Positions 17,892 to 28,150 of a DNA stretch of 64,000 bases are shown here, in pieces. Each line of letters starts with the position of its first letter. Position 1 is the first letter of the stretch. Both the position numbers and the translations under genes were made by a program. The stretch lies in assembly GCF_000311725.1 (NCBI RefSeq), contig NZ_HE978513.1, positions 15,174-79,173 on the forward strand. Reading direction: 5' to 3'. The notes under the pieces are model-generated. The model was not told the DNA's origin, ran no database searches, and saw only the letters and a list, made by a program, of their open reading frames with translations. Source of the DNA: Robertmurraya massiliosenegalensis JC6. Lineage in GTDB: Bacteria > Bacillota > Bacilli > Bacillales > Cytobacillaceae.

Positions 17892-17941
17892 AGCTCCTGT
17901 TAAAAAGAAACCAATCTTATTGGCCACTTAAAACAGGAGCT
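17892..17941 (-). terminator. Nested hairpin between hisC and tyrA
   Basis: AGCTCCTGTT and AACAGGAGCT form a perfect 10-bp stem around 30 bases. Within the loop CCAAT pairs with ATTGG. On the minus strand a T stretch (GGTTTCTTTTT) lies inside the loop rather than after the stem, so it is not a textbook terminator. It may act as a processing site or partial attenuator inside the operon. Confidence 0.4.
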
Positions 17942-17962
17942 TTTCAATGTCGATAGTTATAT

Positions 17963-19087
17963 TTACTGTTGAGTATGAGTTTGTGACGATTGAGTGGCGA
18001 TTTTCTCAAAAACGAAAGCTTTCATGATTTCAATCATTTCTGCATTTTCAGCTTTAGAGCCTACCGTTACTCTTACTGAAGTTGGAAAACCAAGAGCTAC
18101 ACCTGAACGAACAATAAACCCTCTTTCAAGGAAGTATTGGAACACTTCATTTCCATCAACTTTGAAATCAATTAAAATGAAATTACCTTGTGATTTTGTA
18201 TAAGATAATTGCTGTTGATCACAAAATTGATAGTATTGCTCTAAGCCTTCACGATTTTTAAGTCTGCACATCTCTACATAAGATTGATCTTCGAGAGCTG
18301 CTTTAGCTGCCGTTTGGGCAAATGTACTTGTATTGAAAGGTTCTCTTGCCGGTTCAAGGGCTTGAATCACTTTTTCATTTCCAATACCATACCCAATGCG
18401 AAGACTAGCCAATCCATAGATTTTTGAAAAAGTCCTTAAGACAATGAGATTTTCAAATTGTTTAATTAGTTCGATAGAATCGTAATAATCATCTGCCACC
18501 ACATACTCATAATACGCCTCGTCTAATACGACAAGCGTCTCAGTCGGTACTCTCTTTAGAAAGGACAATAGCTTTTCTTCATTAATATAAGCTCCAGTTG
18601 GGTTATTAGGACTGCATAACCAAACAACATTTGTCTTTTCATCTATTTTGTTTAACATCCCTTCTAAATCATGTTCGCCACCTACAAGCTGGACTTCTCG
18701 TACTTCAGCCCCTTCAATCACTGCATTATGCTTATATTGAGGAAAGGTAGGAGCCGCCATGACCGTGTTAAAACCTGGTCTCAAAAGGGCACGAGAGATA
18801 ATCTGGATATTCTCATCAGAACCATTTCCAAATATTAACTGCCCTTCTGAAACCCCTAATTTGCTTGCAAGTGCTTCCCTTATCTCTGTTGCATAGCCAT
18901 CAGGATAAAGAGCCAACGAGTTATCGAAGGTACGAATTTTTTCTAGAACTTGCCCTGAACATCCAAATGGGTTTTCATTTGAAGCAAGCTTTACGATTTT
19001 TTCTAGCCCGTATTGTCTCTTAACCTCACCAATTGATTTTCCAGGCTGATAAGGAGTCAATTGGAGAACATCTTCCTTCCATCTCAC
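17963..19087 (-). CDS. hisC: Histidinol-phosphate/aromatic aminotransferase
   Basis: This PLP-dependent class I/II aminotransferase of 374 residues is typical HisC. The motifs are [10 protein letters not shown] near the N-terminus, [20 protein letters not shown] and [16 protein letters not shown] with the PLP lysine. In Bacillus this enzyme serves both histidine synthesis and the last step of phenylalanine/tyrosine synthesis, which explains its place among aromatic genes. It follows aroH by only 30 bases. In B. subtilis trpEDCFBA lies in this gap. Confidence 0.95.
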   Translation of the reverse strand: MRWKEDVLQLTPYQPGKSIGEVKRQYGLEKIVKLASNENPFGCSGQVLEKIRTFDNSLALYPDGYATEIREALASKLGVSEGQLIFGNGSDENIQIISRALLRPGFNTVMAAPTFPQYKHNAVIEGAEVREVQLVGGEHDLEGMLNKIDEKTNVVWLCSPNNPTGAYINEEKLLSFLKRVPTETLVVLDEAYYEYVVADDYYDSIELIKQFENLIVLRTFSKIYGLASLRIGYGIGNEKVIQALEPAREPFNTSTFAQTAAKAALEDQSYVEMCRLKNREGLEQYYQFCDQQQLSYTKSQGNFILIDFKVDGNEVFQYFLERGFIVRSGVALGFPTSVRVTVGSKAENAEMIEIMKAFVFEKIATQSSQTHTQQ

Positions 19088-19117
19088 TTGTCTTCACCAC
19101 TCAATTCAATAATTTCT

Positions 19118-19480
19118 TTAAACCTGTAAATCAGGTCTTAAGCTAATCGCTTTTTCCAAATAAATATGTTTTATTTCTGTTTGACTCTTTTCTGTATTAT
19201 GGTGAATCATCACCCGAATGCAGCTTTTTAAAGAATTCTTTACTGGGATTTCCCGCATACACATGACAGGAACATATGTCCAACCTTCTATGTTTCGCAA
19301 CGCTTTTGCAGGAAAAGCAGCATCGATATCGTCTGTTACTGAAATGAATACAGATGCGACATTTTCAGCTTCAATGTCATTGACAGCAATCATTTCGCGA
19401 ATGAGCGTTTCTGTCGACGGTACAATCTCCTGTTCTACGTTTTCCTCTATCGTAGTGGCTCCCCTTACCCCTCTTATCAT
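19118..19480 (-). CDS. aroH: Chorismate mutase, AroH class
   Basis: The enzyme converts chorismate to prephenate. It is a 120-residue monofunctional mutase of the trimeric B. subtilis type: MIRGVRGATTIEEN at the start (active-site Arg) and the CMREIPV and CIRVMIHHNT segments later (the latter contains the second catalytic Arg). The start is ATG 19480 with AGAGGTG nine bases upstream; an in-frame GTG at 19489 lies inside that site and is rejected. The gene begins 18 bases after the aroB stop. Confidence 0.95.
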   Translation of the reverse strand: MIRGVRGATTIEENVEQEIVPSTETLIREMIAVNDIEAENVASVFISVTDDIDAAFPAKALRNIEGWTYVPVMCMREIPVKNSLKSCIRVMIHHNTEKSQTEIKHIYLEKAISLRPDLQV

Positions 19481-19498
19481 CTTAATCACCTCTTTAGA

Positions 19499-20578
19499 TC
19501 ATTCCTTTTGAAATTGCTCTAACTGTTCTAATATAAATGGATCCTCCAATGAGACCGTAACAGGCTTCCCAACCTTTTCTAATAACACATATTGAATATG
19601 ACCATCTACCGATTTTTTATCTTGCTTCATTCTCTCAAGTAAAGCTGGTCCATTCAAATGATTCGGGATCGAAGTTTTATAGCCAAGCTTTTTCACCCAG
19701 CTTATAAACTCTTTCTCATCAAAAGATAGATTGAAAATATGCTTACTTAATTTCAATGAAAAAATCATGCCTATTAAAACAGCTTCACCATGGGTGATCT
19801 TACCATATCCCGCTTCCCCTTCAATGGCATGTCCAAGTGTATGGCCAAAATTCAAAAAAGCACGAATCCCCATCTCCTTCTCATCTTGAGAGACGATAGC
19901 CCTTTTTATTTGAATCCCTTTTTTCAGCATAAACTCTAGTTGTTCAATTGTAAGATGATCCAAATCTACAATATTCGAAAGAAGCCATTGATAAAAAGAT
20001 TCATCTTGTATCAATCCATGTTTTATAACTTCAGCAAACCCTGATCTTCTTTCACCAATTGAAAGACTGTTAAGAAAGCTTAAATCATAGAATACTGCTT
20101 CTGGTTGATAAAAAGCACCGATCATATTCTTCCCTAAAGGGTGATTGATTGCTACTTTTCCCCCCACCGCACTATCATGAGCAAGGATCGTTGTAGGAAT
20201 TTGAATAAAAGGAATCCCTCGCATATACGTTGCGGCAACAAAACCACTAAGATCCCCAACCGCTCCGCCACCAAAGGCCAAAATAATCGATTTTCGGTCC
20301 AGTTTTTTTTCCAAACAAAATGTTAAACATTCCTGGTAAACAGAAAAAGTTTTTGCATATTCACCATTTGGAACGATATAGGTTAAAGGTTGAAAATCAG
20401 AGAGATTCCGTTCCAAAGTTGCTAAGTATCTTTCTCCGACATTTCCGTCTGTTAAAATAACTACCTTCGTTAATGAAGGAAACTGCTTTCTTAAAAAAGT
20501 TGGAAGGGTAGAAATAATCCCTTCCCCGACGAAAACTGGGTAGTTTCTAGATTCTGTCTGAATGAGAATGGGTTCCAT
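19499..20578 (-). CDS. aroB: 3-dehydroquinate synthase
   Basis: AroB catalyses the NAD- and metal-dependent cyclisation of DAHP to 3-dehydroquinate, the second shikimate step. The 359-residue protein shows LAFGGGAVGDLSGFVAATYMRG (NAD site), IPTTILAHDSAVGGKVAINHPLGKNMIG, the zinc-binding EVIKHGLI, NFGHTLGHAIE and HGEAV segments. Its ATG overlaps the aroC stop (TAATG), indicating translational coupling. Confidence 0.97.
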   Translation of the reverse strand: MEPILIQTESRNYPVFVGEGIISTLPTFLRKQFPSLTKVVILTDGNVGERYLATLERNLSDFQPLTYIVPNGEYAKTFSVYQECLTFCLEKKLDRKSIILAFGGGAVGDLSGFVAATYMRGIPFIQIPTTILAHDSAVGGKVAINHPLGKNMIGAFYQPEAVFYDLSFLNSLSIGERRSGFAEVIKHGLIQDESFYQWLLSNIVDLDHLTIEQLEFMLKKGIQIKRAIVSQDEKEMGIRAFLNFGHTLGHAIEGEAGYGKITHGEAVLIGMIFSLKLSKHIFNLSFDEKEFISWVKKLGYKTSIPNHLNGPALLERMKQDKKSVDGHIQYVLLEKVGKPVTVSLEDPFILEQLEQFQKE

Positions 20579-21750
20579 TAGAACTCCCTCGCATACGTAC
20601 GTTGCTGTTCGATTGTGCGAATCAATGTATCAAGTCTATCAGAGTAAAATTGATCGACAATTGCCGAAGCAATTTCCCATGCGATAACATGTTCTGCAAC
20701 GACAGCTGCTGCTGGTACCGCACAGCTATCAGAACGTTCTATGCTTGCTGAAAAAGGTTCCTTTGAATCAATATCGACACTTTGAAGTGGCTTATATAAT
20801 GTCGGGATTGGCTTCATCACACCTCGAACGACAATCGGCATCCCTGTTGTCATTCCACCTTCCAATCCACCTAAGCGGTTTGTTTTTCGAGTATATCCAT
20901 TTGTTTCATCCCAAATGATCTCATCATGTACTTCACTGCCAGGTTTTCTAGCTGCTTCAAAACCGATTCCAAACTCTACACCTTTAAAGGCATTAATGCT
21001 GACAATGGCTGCTGCTAGCTTCGCATCTAATTTACGATCAAAATGAACGTAACTTCCCACTCCAGCAGGCATTCCTTCTACGATCACTTCAACGACTCCA
21101 CCAATTGAATCTCCGTTTTCCTTGGCTTCGTCAATCGCCTTCATCATTGCTTTTTCTGCCTCTAAATCTAAGCATCTTACAGGGGAATTTTCAGTAATAT
21201 TCTTTAATGAGTTGATTGATTCATAATTTCTAACTTCACTCTTAATTCCACCTATTTCAATGACATGAGATGCTACTTCGATTCCGAGAAGAGAAAGTAG
21301 CTTCTTTGCTACTGCTCCAGCCGCCACTCTAACGGTTGTTTCACGGGCAGAAGAACGCTCCAGCACATTACGCAAATCACGATGGCCATACTTAATTCCA
21401 CCATTGAGATCTGCGTGTCCAGGCCGGGGCCGCGTAATCTTCCGCTTTACTTCTTCACCTTCATTAAGTTCAGGCGGCTCTTGTCCCATAATTTTCGTCC
21501 AGTGCTTCCAGTCATCATTCTCGACAACTAAAGCAACCGGTGAACCTAGGGTTAATCCATGTCGAACCCCACTTGCGATATGTACGGTATCTTTTTCGAT
21601 TTGCATTCTTCGGCCTCGTCCATATCCCTTTTGACGCCTCGCTAATTGTTCATTAATATCTTCCGCTAACAAGGGCATTCCAGCCGGTAATCCTTCAATA
21701 ATGGTCGTTAATTGTGGGCCGTGTGATTCTCCCGCTGTTAAGTATCTCAT
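20578..21750 (-). CDS. aroC: Chorismate synthase
   Basis: AroC removes phosphate from EPSP to give chorismate, using reduced FMN. It has 390 residues with the typical start [14 protein letters not shown], the middle block [31 protein letters not shown], and late MPIVVRG and [14 protein letters not shown]. The start is ATG 21750, preceded by GGAGGAAAG; an upstream in-frame start covers that site. It is the first gene of the aromatic operon (called aroF in B. subtilis). Confidence 0.97.
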   Translation of the reverse strand: MRYLTAGESHGPQLTTIIEGLPAGMPLLAEDINEQLARRQKGYGRGRRMQIEKDTVHIASGVRHGLTLGSPVALVVENDDWKHWTKIMGQEPPELNEGEEVKRKITRPRPGHADLNGGIKYGHRDLRNVLERSSARETTVRVAAGAVAKKLLSLLGIEVASHVIEIGGIKSEVRNYESINSLKNITENSPVRCLDLEAEKAMMKAIDEAKENGDSIGGVVEVIVEGMPAGVGSYVHFDRKLDAKLAAAIVSINAFKGVEFGIGFEAARKPGSEVHDEIIWDETNGYTRKTNRLGGLEGGMTTGMPIVVRGVMKPIPTLYKPLQSVDIDSKEPFSASIERSDSCAVPAAAVVAEHVIAWEIASAIVDQFYSDRLDTLIRTIEQQRTYAREF

Positions 21751-21910
21751 AACTCTTTCCTCCTTCAACTCATTAAAGGATTATGTATCAATATAACATA
21801 CGCACGTAAAGAAGAATAGTAAAAGATTTAAAATATTGTCTATATTTCGTTCTTATTGTATGATAGCTGATATTTAAGCATAATCCTCATTTCTATGTAC
21901 ATTAATGGGT

Positions 21911-21933
21911 AGAAAAAAAAGAGCCTCGGCTCT

Positions 21934-21935
<2 letters not shown>
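21911..21935 (-). terminator. Rho-independent terminator after cheR
   Basis: AAGAGCC pairs with GGCTCTT around a three-base loop, with eight T bases following on the minus strand. It isolates cheR from aroC. Confidence 0.85.
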
Positions 21936-22725
<790 letters not shown>

Positions 22726-22781
22726 TTAACTTAATATAATGTAAGTATAGCGTAAAAATGGAAAAAAAAGAGTATAATTGT

Positions 22782-22827
22782 TAAAAAAAGAAGCACTTGC
22801 AGATTATACAAGCGCTTACTTTTTTTA
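22782..22827 (-). terminator. Rho-independent terminator after ndk
   Basis: AAGCGCTTG pairs with CAAGTGCTT on the minus strand around a nine-base loop and is followed by seven T bases. Confidence 0.8.
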
Positions 22828-22847
22828 AAAATATAATTGACTTTACC

Positions 22848-23294
22848 TTAATAAATCCATTCACTCATTTGCTTAGAATACGTAACTAGTTCTTCTTCTT
22901 TGAAGAATAATGAAATCTCCCTTTCAGCACTTGCAGGAGAGTCTGAACCATGAATAATATTTTTTCCAACTGTAGCTGCATAATCTCCACGAATCGTTCC
23001 AGCTGCTGCATCCTTTGGATTTGTTGCCCCCATCATACTACGTGCAGTCGCAATGACGTTTTCGCCTTCCCAAACCATCGCAAATACTGGACCAGAAGTA
23101 ATGAAATCAACTAACTCGCCGAAGAAAGGGCGTTCCTTATGCTCACCATAATGCTGCTCTGCTAATTCTTGAGGTATACTCATTAGCTTCGCACCTACTA
23201 GCTGAAATCCTTTTCTTTCAAAACGAGAAACGATGTCACCAATTAAACTGCGCTGTACACCATCAGGTTTTACCATTAAAAAAGTCTTTTCCAT
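22848..23294 (-). CDS. ndk: Nucleoside diphosphate kinase
   Basis: The enzyme transfers phosphate from ATP to nucleoside diphosphates through a phosphohistidine. It has 148 residues, from [19 protein letters not shown] to the family's catalytic block [16 protein letters not shown]. The start is ATG 23294, with TAGGAGTGG upstream; the extension beyond it is unrelated to the family. In Bacillus it sits between hepT and cheR as here. Confidence 0.97.
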   Translation of the reverse strand: MEKTFLMVKPDGVQRSLIGDIVSRFERKGFQLVGAKLMSIPQELAEQHYGEHKERPFFGELVDFITSGPVFAMVWEGENVIATARSMMGATNPKDAAAGTIRGDYAATVGKNIIHGSDSPASAEREISLFFKEEELVTYSKQMSEWIY

Positions 23295-23477
23295 AAGCTC
23301 CACTCCTAAAGTTTGTCTGTATGTACGGACTAAAAAAGCGATTAAACAGCCCACGAAAATATTACCATTATTTTCACATAATGGCAACAGAGTTAAAGGA
23401 TTTAAATTAGGGGGTGCTTTCCCTTTTTGACATGGGAAGGATAGGAGCTAGAATCTGTTTACACAAACTCTCGATAC

Positions 23478-24440
23478 TTATGATTTTCGTTTTCCAATAT
23501 AGAGCGCAATATCTCTTAATGTCTTTCTTGCCTTATTATTAGGCAATTCCGCAAGTACCTCAAGCGCCTTATCTAAATAACGATCGCTCATCTTAATGGA
23601 CTTCTCAATGGCGTCTGAATTTTTTATAAGCTGAATAATACGGTCCATTTCCTCTGAGTTCATATGTTCATGAACCTTTACAATTTCAGCATGAAGCTTT
23701 TCATCCTCCATCGCAAATAAAACAGGAAGAGTGATATTCCCTTGTAGCAAATCTCCTCCAGCAGGCTTTCCAAGTTCTTTTTCAGTGCCTGTAAAGTCAA
23801 GAACATCATCCGTAATTTGAAAGCTCATTCCTACAAAATATCCAAAACGAAAAAGCTTTTGATGAATCTCTTCTTCTACTCCAGCAGCAATTGCGCCAAG
23901 TTGACAACTTGCAGCGATTAATAATGCTGTCTTTCTTTTAATTCGTAGCAAATAATCCCGTAAATTCTGTTCGAATCGATACTTGTCTTTAATTTGCTCA
24001 ATCTCACCAATGGTCAATTCCACAATCGTATTGGATAAAATCTGATGAGCTTCTGGATTTTGTACATTTGTCATTAATTCCAATGACTTTGCAAATATGT
24101 AATCTCCGGAATACATCGCAAAACGATTATCCCATTTGCTCTTGATCGTTGGTCTTCCTCGACGCAAATCAGCATCATCAATGACATCATCATGAACTAA
24201 TGAAGCCATATGAATAAGTTCTAGAGCTACAGCAACATCTTTCACGACTTCAATATCATACCGTCCAAATTTTGCTGCCAACAAGACAAAAACAGGGCGA
24301 ATCCTTTTGCCGCCCGCTTGCAATAGATGCAAGGAAGCTTCCTGCAAAAGTGGAGATTCCCCTTTCACCGTCTCTTCTAATGATTTTTCTATTGTATTTA
24401 TATCAGAGCTCAAAAATGAATATACCATTTTTAGTTTCAT
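23478..24440 (-). CDS. hepT: Heptaprenyl diphosphate synthase component II
   Basis: HepT is the catalytic subunit that builds the C35 side chain of menaquinone-7, working together with HepS. The 320-residue polyprenyl synthase has LLQAGGKRIRP, the first Asp-rich motif HDDVIDDADLRRG, GDYIFAKS, and the second motif ITDDVLDF. It follows menG by 52 bases in the hepS-menG-hepT operon. Confidence 0.95.
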   Translation of the reverse strand: MKLKMVYSFLSSDINTIEKSLEETVKGESPLLQEASLHLLQAGGKRIRPVFVLLAAKFGRYDIEVVKDVAVALELIHMASLVHDDVIDDADLRRGRPTIKSKWDNRFAMYSGDYIFAKSLELMTNVQNPEAHQILSNTIVELTIGEIEQIKDKYRFEQNLRDYLLRIKRKTALLIAASCQLGAIAAGVEEEIHQKLFRFGYFVGMSFQITDDVLDFTGTEKELGKPAGGDLLQGNITLPVLFAMEDEKLHAEIVKVHEHMNSEEMDRIIQLIKNSDAIEKSIKMSDRYLDKALEVLAELPNNKARKTLRDIALYIGKRKS

Positions 24441-24492
24441 ATGACGTCACCAATCCTAAAAACTTTAACACGTTATAAGGCAGCTACAAAGC

Positions 24493-25197
24493 TTATTCCT
24501 TATGTCCAATGTGAACAGCAGCAGCTCCGCCACTGTATGGTTTATAGCTTACCTTTTTGAAGCCTGCATGTTCAAACATCTTCGCAAGTTCTTTCATCCC
24601 TGGGAAGTCTCTTGCTGATTCATGCAGCCAAGCATATTCATTATAGCTCTTGGCAAAAAGCTTCCCGAAAAACGGCATAATGAATCGAAAATAAAAAAAG
24701 AATAACTGTCGATAACCAAACATGGTTGGCTGTGAAGTCTCTAAGCAAACTCCGATTCCGCCCGGTTTGAGGACACGATTCATTTCCTTTAATACCTGTA
24801 AATAATCTGGTACATTCCGAAGACCAAAACCGATCGTTACATAATCAAATGAATGATCTGGAAATGGAAGTTCCATCGCATTCCCATGGACAAGTTGCAC
24901 CTGTTGCAAATCCAAATCCTTCACTTTTTCTTCGCCAACTTTAAGCATATTTTTGCTGAAGTCTAAGCCTATAACTTCACCACTTGGACCGACTTTGTCG
25001 GCAAGAGCAATTGTCCAGTCAGCCGTCCCACAGCACACATCTAATGCTTTCGTACCGGCCTTGACATTCATCTTTTTCATCGTGTCTTCACGCCATTTTT
25101 TATGCATTTGAAAACTGATCACCGAATTCATCTTATCATAGTTATCCGATATCTTTTCAAAGACGCCATGTACACGTTGTTCTTTTGACTGGTTCAT
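24493..25197 (-). CDS. menG: Demethylmenaquinone methyltransferase
   Basis: MenG (UbiE family) methylates demethylmenaquinone with SAM in the last step of menaquinone synthesis. The 234-residue protein shows [34 protein letters not shown] (SAM site), FGLRNVPD and RVLKPGG. ATG 25197 is chosen because AAGAAGGGT precedes it and the B. subtilis protein begins here. The start lies four bases past the hepS stop. Confidence 0.96.
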   Translation of the reverse strand: MNQSKEQRVHGVFEKISDNYDKMNSVISFQMHKKWREDTMKKMNVKAGTKALDVCCGTADWTIALADKVGPSGEVIGLDFSKNMLKVGEEKVKDLDLQQVQLVHGNAMELPFPDHSFDYVTIGFGLRNVPDYLQVLKEMNRVLKPGGIGVCLETSQPTMFGYRQLFFFYFRFIMPFFGKLFAKSYNEYAWLHESARDFPGMKELAKMFEHAGFKKVSYKPYSGGAAAVHIGHKE

Positions 25198-25201
25198 TTT
25201 C

Positions 25202-26023
25202 TTACCCTTCTTCCACAAGCGATTTCACAACGATTTGATGCTGCTTTAGTACTTTTTCGATTTTATTTTCAACCACTTCATTAACAAGCGGCAATTTATT
25301 CTTTGCTTTCACCAACAGCTCTTTATAAAAGCTAATATATTTATCACAAATAAAAACTAAATGATTTTTTTGTTCATTTGATAATTCTTTCACTGTTTGT
25401 TCATGCCTAGGGAATATCAATTTCTTTAAACCATCAAAAACAACTGAAGTTTGAGACTTCACAAACAGCTCTCTTTCTTTGCTTAACCGTTTTATTAGTA
25501 AAAAGTTGGTAATGACCTCATCCCAACCTTTTGCATGTAAATGTTTAACTAGTTTCTTATGTAGCGATGCTTCAATATTTTTAAGGCAATCCATTAATTT
25601 TTCAATTCCATCAAGTTCTTGCTGATAGACGATGATTTTTTGGTCATTAATTGTTTCGATTCCTTCAGCAAGTAAACGGATTACTTCAATATTATCCTTT
25701 TCTGCCAAAATTTTATAATATAGACCACTATAATATACCCCTGCAAGTACTGTTAATTGTCTATGCTTTAAATTCGCATCCCCTGATAGGTCATTTGTCA
25801 CCAAATCATGCGTATCAAGAGCAATTTGCAATAACATCGTAGGGACAACATAGTGTTCAATGTCTTCAATCGAAACCTGTAGATCATCTAGAAAAGAGAC
25901 AAGAAAGAAAAGCTTATCTTCATCAATTACCGGTGCTTCAATATTTTGTGCTAAGAAGGGATGATGGATCTTTCCTTCTATTTTTTTCCGAACATATTCT
26001 AGTTTTTGTTGAAGGTTTAGCAT
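25202..26023 (-). CDS. hepS: Heptaprenyl diphosphate synthase component I
   Basis: HepS is the small non-catalytic subunit of heptaprenyl diphosphate synthase. The 273-residue protein is mostly helical with the family's [30 protein letters not shown] block in the middle. It is needed for product binding and chain length. The start is ATG 26023, with AAGGGTGAT upstream; the in-frame extension to 26098 lacks a ribosome site and family similarity. Confidence 0.92.
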   Translation of the reverse strand: MLNLQQKLEYVRKKIEGKIHHPFLAQNIEAPVIDEDKLFFLVSFLDDLQVSIEDIEHYVVPTMLLQIALDTHDLVTNDLSGDANLKHRQLTVLAGVYYSGLYYKILAEKDNIEVIRLLAEGIETINDQKIIVYQQELDGIEKLMDCLKNIEASLHKKLVKHLHAKGWDEVITNFLLIKRLSKERELFVKSQTSVVFDGLKKLIFPRHEQTVKELSNEQKNHLVFICDKYISFYKELLVKAKNKLPLVNEVVENKIEKVLKQHQIVVKSLVEEG

Positions 26024-26197
26024 GAAATCACCCTTGTATCTCCTAGATTCTATTGTCACTTCTATAGCCGCTACTCTCAAAAATAAACGCTTGGACAATT
26101 ATATCATAAAAGACCCTACTATGGTCCTCTTAATAAAAATATAGATAATTCAGTAATTTGATTAATATTAATAATATTACCACATTGGAAACGTTTA

Positions 26198-26431
26198 TTA
26201 TTTCTCTTTCTGCTCACTTTCTATTTCACCATACGCAGTCAGGACTTTCGCATTTCCTCTTATTTTTATCGCAGAAGTATGCTCGGTAAACTGAGCAATC
26301 ATAACTTCACCTTTATCGAGTTTCTCAGAGTGATGAAAACGCGTATCCGTTCCACGTGTTAGTCCAATAACATTGACACCATCTTCAATCGCTTTTATCA
26401 CTAAATATTCACCATTTGGTTTGTTATCCAT
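26198..26431 (-). CDS. mtrB: Transcription attenuation protein TRAP (MtrB)
   Basis: MtrB forms an 11-subunit ring that binds tryptophan and then GAG/UAG repeats in RNA, causing termination or blocking translation of tryptophan genes. The 77-residue protein keeps the tryptophan-binding part ([16 protein letters not shown]) and the RNA-binding residues (K in EKLDKGE, and K and R in SAIKIRGNA). ATG 26431 is preferred over GTG 26440, which is only two bases from GGAG. No trp genes are found in this window, and a strong terminator separates it from folE. Confidence 0.95.
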   Translation of the reverse strand: MDNKPNGEYLVIKAIEDGVNVIGLTRGTDTRFHHSEKLDKGEVMIAQFTEHTSAIKIRGNAKVLTAYGEIESEQKEK

Positions 26432-26550
26432 CCGAACCACATCTCCATTTAATCATGATTATTATGGCTTTAAAAGTTGCCGTACAACCATCATATCAAT
26501 TATTGCCTTCATTTTCATATAACTTTTGCTAATTGTACGTTAACTATTTT

Positions 26551-26591
26551 AAAAAGTATCGACTAAATTTCACCATTAGTCGATACTTTTT
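26551..26591 (-). terminator. Strong terminator between folE and mtrB
   Basis: AAAAAGTATCGACTAA pairs perfectly with TTAGTCGATACTTTTT around about nine bases, with T-runs on both strands. It suggests that mtrB does not depend on read-through from folE. Confidence 0.85.
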
Positions 26592-26597
26592 GATTCT

Positions 26598-27164
26598 CTA
26601 TTGTTTTATTAATGATACAATCTCAGCTCTAGCAGTACTATCCTCTGCTAAAGTTCCTCTCACGGCAGTAGTGACCGTTTTCGCTCCCGGTTTTTTAACA
26701 CCGCGCATTGTCATACACATATGTTCAGCTTCTACCACAATCATCACACCATGTGGTTCAAGTTTTTCCATCATCGCATCGGCCACCGTAGACGTGATTC
26801 GTTCTTGAAGCTGTGGTCTTTTTGCAACAGCTTCAACTGCCCTTGCTAGTTTACTCAAGCCTGTAACTCGTCCATTCCTTGGGATATAAGCTACATGAGC
26901 CTTTCCGTAAAAAGGAACAAGATGGTGTTCACACATGGAGTAGAACGGGATGTCTTTAACCAAAACCAATTCTTCATGATCTTCGCTAAAAATCGTTTCA
27001 AAATACTCACGTGGATCTTGGTTTATTCCTTGGAATACTTCTTCATACATTTTAGCAACACGTTTAGGTGTATCTAATACTCCTTCACGATTCGGGTCAT
27101 CCCCTACCGCTTCTAATATTAAACGCACCGCCTCTTCAATTTGGGCACGATTGACGTTTGACAT
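26598..27164 (-). CDS. folE: GTP cyclohydrolase I
   Basis: FolE converts GTP to 7,8-dihydroneopterin triphosphate, the first step of folate synthesis (called mtrA in B. subtilis). The 188-residue enzyme has the zinc ligands in [13 protein letters not shown] and in [12 protein letters not shown], and [23 protein letters not shown] between them. A GAGGAGG site precedes the ATG. Confidence 0.97.
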   Translation of the reverse strand: MSNVNRAQIEEAVRLILEAVGDDPNREGVLDTPKRVAKMYEEVFQGINQDPREYFETIFSEDHEELVLVKDIPFYSMCEHHLVPFYGKAHVAYIPRNGRVTGLSKLARAVEAVAKRPQLQERITSTVADAMMEKLEPHGVMIVVEAEHMCMTMRGVKKPGAKTVTTAVRGTLAEDSTARAEIVSLIKQ

Positions 27165-27302
27165 GATAAATCCTCCTCAGCCTAATCCTCTACTAGTAAC
27201 AATAAATATAACATTAACATCTTAGCACAACTAACGAAAGACAGGCAAAAAGAAGGAATCCAATCATCTTTGTCATGTTATATTTGCTATTGATTATACA
27301 AA

Positions 27303-27338
27303 AAATAAAAAGGCCACGTATAAACGTGGACCTTTTTA
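27303..27338 (-). terminator. Rho-independent terminator after hbs
   Basis: AAAGGTCCACGT pairs with ACGTGGCCTTTTT on the minus strand around TTTAT, and T bases follow. T-runs on both sides make it potentially bidirectional. It lies in the 240-base gap between hbs and folE, which has no gene. Confidence 0.85.
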
Positions 27339-27403
27339 AAGAAGATAAGAATACCCGCTCAAAAGCAACATATCTTACCAAAAGTATAAAGTACTTTATG
27401 TAA

Positions 27404-27676
27404 TTACTTCACTGCATCTTTAAGCGCCTTACCTGGTTTGAAAGCAGGTACCTTGCTAGCAGAGATTTCAATTTCTTCTCCAGTTTGAGGATTACGACCT
27501 TTACGAGCTGCACGCTCACGTACCTCAAAGTTTCCGAAACCGATTAATTGTACTTTATCACCATCTTTTAAAGCATTTAAGATTGAATCAAATACTGCGT
27601 CAACTGCTTTAGTAGCGTCCTTTTTTGAAAGTTCACTGCTTTCTGCAACCGCATTAACTAGTTCTGTCTTGTTCAT
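27404..27676 (-). CDS. hbs: DNA-binding protein HU
   Basis: This is a 90-residue histone-like protein that bends and compacts DNA as a dimer. The sequence [29 protein letters not shown], then the HU signature [24 protein letters not shown] with the DNA-binding arm, is nearly identical to Bacillus HU. ATG 27676 follows GGAGGTGAAAGG; the longer in-frame extension is rejected for that reason. Confidence 0.98.
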   Translation of the reverse strand: MNKTELVNAVAESSELSKKDATKAVDAVFDSILNALKDGDKVQLIGFGNFEVRERAARKGRNPQTGEEIEISASKVPAFKPGKALKDAVK

Positions 27677-28114
27677 GCCTTTCACCTCCTCCCAAAGAAT
27701 TCGATTCATTGTAGTTGAAAATTGCATTCTTATCATCATTTTTAAACAAAATTACTGATTTCTATACGTAGCGACTAGTATTTATCCCCTATTTTAGTCA
27801 TATTTTATGGCTAAAAGGTAAAAACAATAGAATTTTTATAAAAAAAGGCGAATTCACTCTAAAAGATGTGATGTTCTCACGATGCAAATTGAATGAACCT
27901 CTTTCCATATATTAAATGATAAAAATCAAGATTTCAACGCTTTTCTGTTAAAAAACCTTAATTTATAAGGCTTTTAGTCGCTTTCAGCAGTAATTCTGTT
28001 AAAAGATTATCACAATCATTTAATGTTATCAAGAAAATTTAGCGAAATGATGGTAATCTTTTCATTTTCAAGGGGATTTTGCAGGATTTTGTCGATAAAA
28101 TTGAATAATTTTGA
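27677..28114. other. Leader and spacer between hbs and spoIVA, no gene
   Basis: The first 100-200 bases upstream of hbs should hold its promoters, but I could not fix one by eye. A weak stem, CCTTA with TAAGG followed by T bases on the minus strand (about 27954-27975), is present. The plus-strand frame at 28023-28259 overlaps the spoIVA end and has no support. Confidence 0.4.
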
Positions 28115-28116
28115 GA

Positions 28117-28147
28117 TAAAAAAAAGACCCCATTTTTGGAGTCTTGA
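28117..28147 (-). terminator. Rho-independent terminator after spoIVA
   Basis: On the minus strand AAGACTCC pairs with GGGGTCTT around AAAAAT, followed by eight T bases. Confidence 0.85.
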
Positions 28148-28150
28148 CGA

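Noticed and set aside
23295-23387. N-terminal extension of ndk
   Set aside because: The family begins at MEKTFLM; the ribosome site lies between the two.
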